From positions 24,844,017 through 24,908,016 of the forward strand of contig NC_012879.2 of the NCBI RefSeq assembly GCF_000003195.3: a stretch of DNA of 64,000 nucleotides, written 5' to 3'. The position numbers were made by a program, and so were the translations under genes. The stretch comes from Sorghum bicolor. Lineage: Eukaryota > Streptophyta > Magnoliopsida > Poales > Poaceae. The notes below the pieces were generated by a model. That model was not told the origin of the DNA, made no database searches, and saw only the letters and a list, made by a program, of their open reading frames with translations. Positions 56,272-64,000 of the stretch are shown here, one piece after another (the first letter of the stretch is position 1; each line of letters starts with the position of its first letter).

Positions 56272-57320
56272 TGTCGGTGTTTTTCCCCCGGGGGGTCACA
56301 CCAACGAGTAAATTTGTATGCGTGCTCCCCTTTTCGGATGGTGATGCAAGAAGACACAGAGATTTATCCTGGTTCGGGCAAGAGAAGGCCCTACGTCCAG
56401 CGGGGGGAGAGAGTTTGTATTATCTTGCACCTAAGTGCTTGTACAGGGGCGAGTACAAGCGTGGTATGAAGTGTATAGCTCTACTACGTGTGTGTGTGTG
56501 TGTTCTTGTGTTGTGATGTCCCCCTCTTCTATTCCTGAGTCTCTCCTTTTATAGCTCCAAGGAGAGACACAGGGTACATGCGTAGATGTTAGAGTAGGGA
56601 TCGATAGCCGCATGGAGCGCTGACCAACTCGAGGCTTCCGTACGGCATGGCCTCGAGCCGTCCCATCTTGATAGCCCGGTGATGATTACGCGTGCTCCTG
56701 TGTTCTGCCCTGCCAGCCGCCTTGTGCTGGTTCTGAGCTCGCATGCTTGTACGGTATGATGGCGGATCCGGCGGGGTAGCTGTGGTGTAGTCAGTCGACG
56801 CCCAACTTGTCCCTAGGAAGGGACCCTGTTCGGTTGAGGGTCGGACGCCGTGTAATATGCTGGTATCTGGAGCGCTGACCTTGGGTGTCTCGAGGGGGTC
56901 CCGATTAGACGTTCCATCCTTGTTTCCTGCGTCCTGACACGCCCTGGGTCGTTCGGTGGGAAGGCTGCAAAAAGAACGATGGGACAGAAGCTTGCTCCCT
57001 ATCACGCCTTCCGTGACCTGTGTGTTAGGTGGGGAAGCGTCAGGTGCATTTAATGCTCCGGCCCGCGTGCGCGCGTCGGGCGGCGGACAGTGTCCTTGCG
57101 CCCGACGCCTCTCGGTTCGCTCGAGCCCGCTTCCGTTTTCGACGGCAGTCGTCGCTCGAGCCCTGACCGATTCGCTCGACGCTATTTCCGTCTTCGAGGC
57201 TGCGACCGTTGATGGCGGCGCATACGTAAGATTAGAGCGTCGAATTAAGGGTCTCGACCTTCGTACGGGCAATCTCATAATGCGCATCGCTGAGGGTACC
57301 CCTTACCGATACCCTCGACA
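56272..57320 (-). mobile_element. Element I: inverted solo LTR of the H family
   Basis: 1049 bp, the reverse complement of the H LTR from tgtcggtgttttt to taccctcgaca, with a 5-bp target duplication. No internal sequence remains, so a full element inserted and its LTRs recombined. It is more diverged from the H LTRs than they are from each other. Confidence 0.95.
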
Positions 57321-57325
57321 AACGT
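57321..57325. repeat. Target duplication of the solo LTR, right copy (aacgt)
   Basis: Pairs with 56267-56271. Confidence 0.95.
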
Positions 57326-57402
57326 ACAAATTGGCGGACGAAAAGGGGGCAATCTTCACCAACGCATGGAACATCGAGTAGCTACGTCGATTCTACCCCT
57401 AG

Positions 57403-57957
57403 AAGTCCTAGACTTACGATTCTACTTTTTGTACGAAGACTTTGTAAATAAGCGCATGAATAAATAAAGTCTTTCCCTCGAGCGGCTTCTTTCTGTACCA
57501 AAAATAGTTACGAGTTATAGTCTCGACGTCAAAAGGGGATGCCGACCATGACCCATCATAGTCCGCACCCCCTCGGGGGCTACCAGAGGGACGACCCCTC
57601 CCCAAGCGTCGAAAAAGCCAAGAAATTTTCTTTTCTTGCTTGGTAAACCTTGCACGGTTCAAGTAGCTAAGGCGCCTCGAGCCCCTCAAAGGCCGAGGGA
57701 TAACGAGCCGGAGAATTCCCACGCCCCTAGGCTACGGAAACTCTACTCACTTCCTCACCCTTGAAGTAATCGAGGTTGTTTTTGACGAAAGATCGAGCAA
57801 GGGATACAAACGTAGGAACAAAGAGAAACAAAGGAACCTCGAGCGGAAAGACAAATAAGCAGTTAACAAATTATAAAAAGATACTATATCACGTAACAGC
57901 AGAATCAATGAAGTATCATACAAGGGGCCTCAGGCGCCCTGAGTAGGCTCGCAGGCC
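57403..57957. other. Spacer between pol and the antisense gene, element H
   Basis: About 550 bp where the two converge. No gene that I can support. It should hold the 3' end signals of the antisense transcript. Confidence 0.6.
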
Positions 57958-60900
57958 TCAGTCCGTGGCATGATCCTCACCGCCCTCGCCTCCGCCCGAG
58001 CTAGCCTCAGGAGGGAGCACCTCAGGCTCGAAGAGCTTGGCCAACCTTTCCCCAGGAGCCTCCGCGTCGTCGATCAAGGCATGGAGCCTCTCCTCGTTCT
58101 CCGCGTCGGTCTTGGAGATGTCGGTGACGAAGCCGTGGGACACCACCTCCATGTCGTAGGAGAAACCCGAGCAGACGACTGCCATCGCCCGCTTCACCCC
58201 GATGTGGAGGGCGTCCCGCACCCGATCTCGCAGCGTCGCGCCTATGTAGCACAACTGGTCGATCAGGGCGTCGCCTCGGGCGTCCTCCCTCGACTCATCC
58301 ATAGGCTCGACCTCCCAAGAGGTCGAGAGATTGCTTATCGCCGTCCGCACTCGACGGTTCAAAGCAACCTCAGCCCCGAGCTGAGCCTTGGCGTTGCGAG
58401 CCTCGGCTTGGGCGGCCAGGAGTTCGTCCTTGAGCCCTGTAAAGGCCAATACAAAGAAGCTTTAGGAAAAACTCAAGCACACCTCGAAAAGGAAATTCGA
58501 CAAAAGGAACATACCTTTGATGCTCTCCTCTAGGGCCGTGTTCTCGCCGACCAATCTGGTGTTGGCACGCTCGATCTCTCTGTTGGAGCGCGCCAGCTCA
58601 GTATTGGCGACGCGGAGATCTTCGATCACCCTGCCAGCCTGAGCAACAGCTCCACTCTTCTCCAGCAATTCTCCCTTCAGACGCTCGACGTCGTCAGAGA
58701 GACTGCGGGATCGAGCTCGCTCCATCTCGAGGTCTTCGAGGGCCTTCTTCTTTGTGTCCTCGGCGGCACCCCTGGCGACCTCATTGTCCACGTACGCCAC
58801 TTTCATCTTCTGGAAGGTATCGCGGAGGGAGTCTAGGTCGGTTTGGAGAAGGCCCTTCTCCTTGTCCAGGTCCGCAATGACGCTCTTCTAAGACAGGGCC
58901 TCCTCCCGGGCTCTGGACGCGGCCTCCTCGACCGTAAGAGCCCGCTCCCGTAGCTGCATCGCCTCCTCCTCCGCCATCTTCGAGACCTCCCGGGCCTCGG
59001 CCAAAGCAGCCTCCCTCGCCTTCTTCTCCTCCTCGAGTGCTATGAGATCTTTGTAAGCTTTAAGCAGCTTTTCCTGCGACTCGAGGAGTTGATCCTTGAG
59101 GAGGGGAAGCTGCTCCCATCCGCCCCTCGTGGCATGTATGAAGCTGGACTTGATGCGAGAGGTCTCTTTCATATCCTGCGAATCAGGGGTCGGATGGATT
59201 AGAATACAGAAACCACAAAGCACCATAAAGATTGGAGTTCGTGAGACACTTACAAAATAAGCTGGCCCGAGCCCGTTGTTGATGACGTCCGATAGGAGCC
59301 CCACCACGTGTTTCATCCAAAGGCGGAGCTCCTCGACATGCTCCCACTTCTCGACCTCCTTCTTGTCGTCGAGGAAGATATTGGGCTCGGACGGGTCGCT
59401 GGAAGCTCGGATACGAATCCGATCGGGACACCAGTTCTCCATCTCCCGATCAGCCCGCACCTTGACGCCGCGGAGAAAGTTCTCGACGGTCTCGAGGGAA
59501 CCCCCGTGGCGCAAGAACAGGTCGGCGAGGCAAGGGAACCGCCCGTCGTCGTCCACCGTCTTCCACGTACCGTCCTTGCTCCCAGATGACCCGATCTCAT
59601 CCTCCTCAGAGGGAAAGCGGTCCTCCCATGCTCGACGCTCCCGGAGGAACCCTGGGACGATCCCGTCCATGCCGTAGATCGTCCTCTTGATCTCGGACTC
59701 GGGGTCGGTGGGGGTGCGCATCATGCAGGCGAGCGCCACCACTCCGTCCGCTCGCCCCGACTCTGCCCGGATCGCGGCAGGCGCCCCCGGGAGGAGCCAC
59801 GCTGGGGTGGGAGGTCCGTACACCGGCAAATTTCCCTCTTGATCGCCGGGCTCTTGCGACGCCAGTGGCGCCGGTTCGGCCAAACCTTGAGGCAGGGGCT
59901 CGAGTGGCTCGTCCTCTTGGCCCCCCGGCTGCTGTTGCTGCCCCAGCTGCTGCTGCTGCTCCTCCTGCTGATGCTGCAGCTGCTCCTCCGGCTGGGGTTG
60001 CTGCTGCTGCTGCTCCAGTGACGGCTGCGTCGCCTCGCGCTCCCGCTCCTCCTCCTCCACCATCTTCCTTTGCGCCTCGAGAGCTCGAAGGCCTGCAGGC
60101 CAGGGAGTCCGTCCCGCGACGTTGGGGGTCGATGCTTCTTCCTCCATAGGTCGAGCGCCCCCAGACGCTTCGTTGCCATCAGACGTATCGCTGATGGTGA
60201 TAGGTTACCCGTCGACCCCCAATCGAGAGGGCTCGGGGGCTCCCTCTAACGCTCGCGTCTGGGGGGCCGCATCATGAGTCGGCGGCGGCGGAGTAGGCGC
60301 GGGACGAGATGAAGCCCTCTCAACGCCGGCTGGAGGTTGGGGGCCGGATGAGCCTACAAAACAAAGGGTAAGGGTCAGACGTTATGATAACCAACATGAG
60401 AACATCGCGACGCCCGGGAATTAACTACGAACCTGGTTCCTGGGAGGTGGCACCCGTTCTGAGCCTCTTGGCCATAGACGGTTGGGCCTGCTCAAGGGTC
60501 CGCTTCAACCTGAGAAAAGGTCGGCATATGAGGAAAGGTGGAAGAATGGGAAGACAAAAACCGCAACATCAAAAAAGACTTACCCCACGGGGAGAACGGC
60601 TCGCCTTCCGCCACCCCGACCAGCGGGCCTCGAGCCACCCCTCGTCGGGGCTCCGGGCCCCTCGAGGGCACGAACCGGCTTAGGAACGTCGGTCCCCGCC
60701 TGGCTGACGCCGGGACCCGCGCTCTTACGGTCGGCGTCTCCTCTCTCAGAGGCCGCGGCGCGACCACGGGTTAGCGGCCCCAACGCCTGGGACCTAGCCG
60801 GATCGCTCTCCCTGGGCACCGGGGGAGGGCGCGGTGCGTCTTGTCCCGCCTTGGGCGCGGGAGGGGTGTCGGCCCGGGGACGACAAGATCCGCTCGGACC

Positions 60901-62221
60901 CTCCTCTGGCGCCTCTGTTCGGGGGGCGTCAGCGTCGCCTCGAGGCGGGCCCTCGAGAATCCGATCGAGCCGCGACGCCATCCCCTCGGAGTCGTCGCTG
61001 TCCTCGTCGTCATCATCGTCATCATTGGGGGATTCTTCCTCAGGCTCCCCCCTCTGCCTGGATTTGGCTCGACGCGCCTCTAATGCTTGGCGGTCGAGGT
61101 TCTTCTTCTTCTCTCCTTTCTTTGCGGAGTCCTTGGCAGACTTCAGCTTTTCGGCGGATTGGCGCCGTTTGTCGCGATCGACCTCGTCCTCCTTTACCGG
61201 AGGCCTCGAGGACCGGACATCAATCCGACCCTGCCAAAACTAAGGTAGACTTAGAAAAAAGAGAGGAGAGAAAGGAAACCCAGAATCGGGGATGCGCGTA
61301 AGAAGAAAGCGTACCAGATCGATCGAGCCTGCGTCAGGTCTCATTGGGAAGCCGTTGACATGCTCCGGCTGAAAATCACCGGCAATTGCGGCCCTGACTC
61401 GGGCGGCGACCTCGTCGTCCGCCGGAGGCTCGTTGGACATCCGACATGCCTCGAGGTCCCGAGATGAGACGCCAGGGCCCATCTCATCCATCCTCAACGG
61501 TCGTGACATCAGAGGGAGAACTCTCCGATGATGGACGGCTGAGAGGACGAGGGCGGCGGTCAAACCTTCCTGGCGAAGCTTCTTCAGGGCGTCGAGGAGA
61601 GGGTCGAGCCGAGACTGGTGAGCTTGGATGACGCCGTACGTCCAGTCCGCTGGACGCTCCAAGATCAGGCGGCCCGAGTAGGAAGGCAGGAGGTTGTCGT
61701 CGTTCCGCAGGTAGAACCATTGGGAGTCCTACCGGGATGTACTCCCGCGGCCGGTCCGTCTTCCCCGTCTTCTGCACCAGATTGAGGCAACCCGCCCGCA
61801 CGGGCTTCCTTACGCCCGTGGTTCCGGTGGAGGCGTGAAACAGCTCGCCCCTGTAGAGGTGGAGCCACAGCTCCCAGTACGGCATCATCCCCAGGAAGCC
61901 CTCACACACGGCGGCGAAGACCGCCGCCACGGTGATGGCGTTCGGAGAGAAGTGCTGGAGCTCCACCCCATAATGGAAGCAGAGGGCCCGCATGAAGCGG
62001 CTTGGGGGCGCGCCCAGACCGTGGCGGTGAAACTTGGCGAACGACACCACGTAGCCCTCGGGCGGCTGAGGAGCCCTGTGACTCGCCGGCGGCGCGATCC
62101 ACTCTGGCGACGACAGCGAGGTGCGGCGGCGCAGCAGTCCCTCCTTCTCAAGCTCTAACAGCCGGCGCTCCGTCATCGACGACGGGCGCCAGTCGTCGGC
62201 GGTGACGAGTCTTACAGGCAT
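57958..62221 (-). pseudogene. Antisense gene of element H: gypsy-type transposon domain plus coiled coil (spliced)
   Basis: From the ATG at 62219-62221, the N-terminal part has the plant 'putative gypsy type transposon' domain (S-F-A-K-F-H-R-H-G-L-G-A-P-P-S-R-F, C-E-G-F-L-G-M-M-P-Y-W-E-L-W). A Pro-rich, acidic middle (D-run near 61005-61020) and a long coiled coil (58460-59150) follow. Five GT-AG introns fit and keep frame: 61231-61314, 60510-60583, 60354-60432, 59176-59253 and 58437-58514. The coding sequence is about 1290 codons. Lesions: an extra C near 61724-61728 (frameshift), TAA at 60205-60207 and TAG at 58888-58890. Grande elements have a comparable antisense nuclear protein gene with its own promoter, so I infer a regulatory nuclear role. 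A TATA box lies upstream at 62354-62361. Confidence 0.8.
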
Positions 62222-62353
62222 CTCGGCTAAAGGGACGGTGGGTTCGCTACAGCTCGAGGGGGCGTGTGCGCGTGAGATGGCGAGAAAGCAAAGGCAGCGA
62301 AGGAATAAGAACGAGAAGGCGGAAGGGAGAGGAACGGCGGTGACGCGACGACG

Positions 62354-62361
62354 TATTTATA
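62354..62361 (-). promoter_or_regulatory. TATA box of the antisense gene, element H
   Basis: Minus strand tataaata (in gcctataaatacg), about 135 bp upstream of the ATG. Confidence 0.7.
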
Positions 62362-63035
62362 GGCAGCTGTCCGCCAACGGACAGATCCGAGAAGCAAGGT
62401 AACTCTCCCCATAAATGTGCCGCCTGACAGTCCTCTCTCTCTCCTCACAGGCCGGACTCTCCGAATTCCTCGCCGATACGGTGTCGTAACGTCATCCGCC
62501 TAAAAAGGCGCGCCCAATGGGCAGAAAGGCGAACCGCCACGGCCGTCTCCTTCCCTCGTAAGCCAAGGGACGTAACCACAAAAGTCTCGAGAGGTCGATG
62601 GCTGGCCCGCCAAAAGGGTTCGACAGCCGATCTCGAGCGCCAGAGTCAGGGATCCCCAGCGAGCGGTCGAAGATCGAGGCCCGCCTCGAGGACTCGCTGG
62701 CGATGTTCAAGGTAGGGTCGAGACAGTCGAGAGGAATCCCCCCAACGGGAGGCATCGAGCCGCCGGTCTCTATCGAATGAGACTGGTATCCCCGACCACG
62801 TCGACCCTGCTTTTTGAGGACGCCTCCGGGCTACAGCTGACCCCCTCGAAAGGGGCACAGGTTCTCACTTGGACTACCCGCCAGGAACTCAATTTGGGAT
62901 GGAAGACGCTCGCTCTATCGAGAGTACGTCGAAACCCCGGGCAAAAACGAGCCAGTCAGAACCTTCCACCACTGGTGTCGAAAGCGTTTCTGCGAATTAG
63001 ACAACATAACCCTCGAAGGAGTCAAAAACTCCTCC
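62362..63035. other. Region between the antisense promoter and the polypurine tract, element H
   Basis: About 670 bp, GC-rich, no gene I can support. It probably holds the upstream part of the antisense promoter. Confidence 0.5.
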
Positions 63036-63052
63036 GAGGGCTCGGGGGCTAC
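63036..63052 (+). promoter_or_regulatory. Polypurine tract, element H
   Basis: gagggctcgggggctac just before the 3' LTR. Confidence 0.75.
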
Positions 63053-64000
63053 TGTCGAGGGTATCGGTAGGGGGTACCCTCAGCGATACGTATTATGATA
63101 TTTCCCGTACGAAGGTCGAGACCCTCAATTCGACGCTCTAATCTTACGTATGCACCGCCGTCAACGGTCGCAGCCTCGAAGACGGAAATAGCGTCGAGCG
63201 AATCGGTCAGGGCTCGAGCGACGACTGCCGTCGAAAACGGAAGCGGGTTCGAGCGAACCGAGAGGCGTCGGGCGCAAGGACACTGTCCGCCGCCTGACGC
63301 GCGCACGCGGGCCAGAGCATTAAATGCACCTGACGCTTCCCCACCTAACACACGGGTCACGGAAGGCGTGATAGGGAACAAGCTTCCGTCCCATCGTTCT
63401 TTTTGCAGCCTTCCCACCGAACGACCCAGGGCGTGTCAGGACGCAGGAAACCAGGGTGGAACGTCTAATCGGGACCCCCTCGAGACACCCAAGGTCAGCG
63501 CTCCAGATATCAGCATATTACGCGGCGCCCGACCCTCGACCGAACAAGGTCCCTTCCCAGGGACAAGTTGGGCGTCGACTGACAACACCACAGCTACCCC
63601 GCCGGATCCGCCACCATACCATACAAGCATGCGACCTCAGAACCAGCACAAGGCGGCTGGCAGGGCAGAACGCAGGAGCACGCGTAATCATCACCGGGCT
63701 ATCAAGATGGGACGGCTCGAGGCCATGTCGTACGGAAGCCTCGAGTAGGTCAGCGCTCCATGCGGCTATCGATCCCTACTCTAACATCTACGCATGTACC
63801 CTGTGTCTCTCCTTGGAGCTATAAAAGGAGAGACTCAGGAATAGAAGAGGGGGACATCACAACACAAGACCACGCTCATATGTAGTAAAGCTCCACACTT
63901 CACACCACGCCTGTATTCGCCCCTGTACAAGCACTTAGGTGCAAGATAATACAAACTCTCTCCCCCCCGCTGGACGTAGGGCCTTCTTTTGCCCGAACCA
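63053..64000 (+). repeat. 3' LTR of element H (first 948 bp)
   Basis: Starts tgtcgagggtatcgg and follows the 5' LTR until the window ends. TATA box at 63820-63826. Confidence 0.95.

Larger units (their letters stand above)
53124..57402 (+). pseudogene. Pol (RT, two RNase H units, integrase), element H, interrupted by a solo LTR
   Basis: RT has C-V-D-Y-T-S-L-N-K-A-C-P, S-F-L-D-A-Y-S-G-Y-H-Q-I and Y-V-D-D. A first RNase H-like part follows, then a second (M-Y-F-D-G-S, N-N-V-A-E-Y-E-A-L, G-D-S-Q-L-V), as in Tat elements. Integrase has C-H-G-C-Q and the full set of catalytic acids (G-L-D-L-V-G-P, I-T-D-N-G-T-Q-F, G-Q-V-E-R-A-N-G). The frame breaks at 56271, where the inverted solo LTR enters; the short C-terminal end resumes at 57326. 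A TAG at 57379-57381 precedes the expected stop at 57400-57402. Reading into the LTR adds a foreign tail to about 56516. Confidence 0.9.
48861..64000 (+). mobile_element. Element H: Tat/RIRE2/Grande-like retrotransposon with antisense gene
   Basis: 5' LTR, primer site, gag, protease, RT, RNase H, integrase, a long 3' internal region with an antisense gene, a polypurine tract and a 3' LTR that runs off the window. The LTRs differ by about seven substitutions over 948 compared bases by eye. aatac (48856-48860) is the probable left target duplication. A solo LTR of the same family interrupts the end of pol. Confidence 0.92.

Overview
This window looks like intergenic heterochromatin from a large plant genome, most likely a grass. 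I find no host gene, tRNA, rRNA or CRISPR array. Nearly all 64 kb is explained by LTR retrotransposons (Ty3/gypsy) nested inside one another, plus one 756-base assembly gap. The grass assignment rests on the element types (Tekay/Del-like chromoviruses, Athila-like elements, a Tat/RIRE2/Grande-like element with a spliced antisense gene) and on GC-rich LTR leaders. I cannot name the species. Letters A-I for the elements are mine.

The nest has an oldest host and two branches. E (minus, Tekay-like, 36973-42729) is the host. Branch 1: C (plus, Athila-like, up to 36972) sits in E's reverse transcriptase. B (plus, non-coding element with a Met-tRNA primer site, 28567-33073) sits in C's integrase region. 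A (minus, Tekay-like, 1-28566) sits in B's 5' LTR. D (plus, 18092-26241, target duplication ccaac) sits in A's right LTR. Branch 2: F (minus, Athila-like, 42730-48860) sits in E's LTR. H (plus, Tat-like, 48861 to beyond the window end) sits upstream of F's reverse transcriptase. I, an inverted solo LTR of H's own family (56272-57320, target duplication aacgt), sits in H's pol.

A is not one element but a tandem array, internal-LTR-internal-LTR. The LTR at 4778-9354 serves both neighbours: a primer binding site abuts its left edge and a polypurine tract its right edge. Unequal recombination most simply explains this. The left copy has an open gag-pol frame running off the window; the right copy has four in-frame stops and a 168-bp gag deletion.

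The most striking observation is in E. An uninterrupted 347-residue ORF upstream of gag (39576-40619, minus) starts exactly at its Met with a near-copy of the histone H3 N-terminal tail. It keeps K9-S10 and every tail arginine I can align, while the other H3 lysine positions through K27 are Arg or His. The protein continues with a conserved globular part, a coiled coil and an acidic tail. The same protein family lies upstream of gag in both A copies, without the H3-like start. The related A family has a chromodomain after its integrase, the fold that reads H3 tails.

Other points: D encodes only Gag and two tandem retropepsin domains (one D-F-G, one D-T-G) and has no reverse transcriptase or integrase. 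F has a small intact nuclear-type coiled-coil ORF 3' of pol with its own TATA promoter. That promoter shares a paired GC-rich 12-mer, spaced 21 bp, with the LTR promoters of D and F. H carries an antisense gene between pol and its 3' LTR, with five frame-keeping GT-AG introns and its own TATA box.
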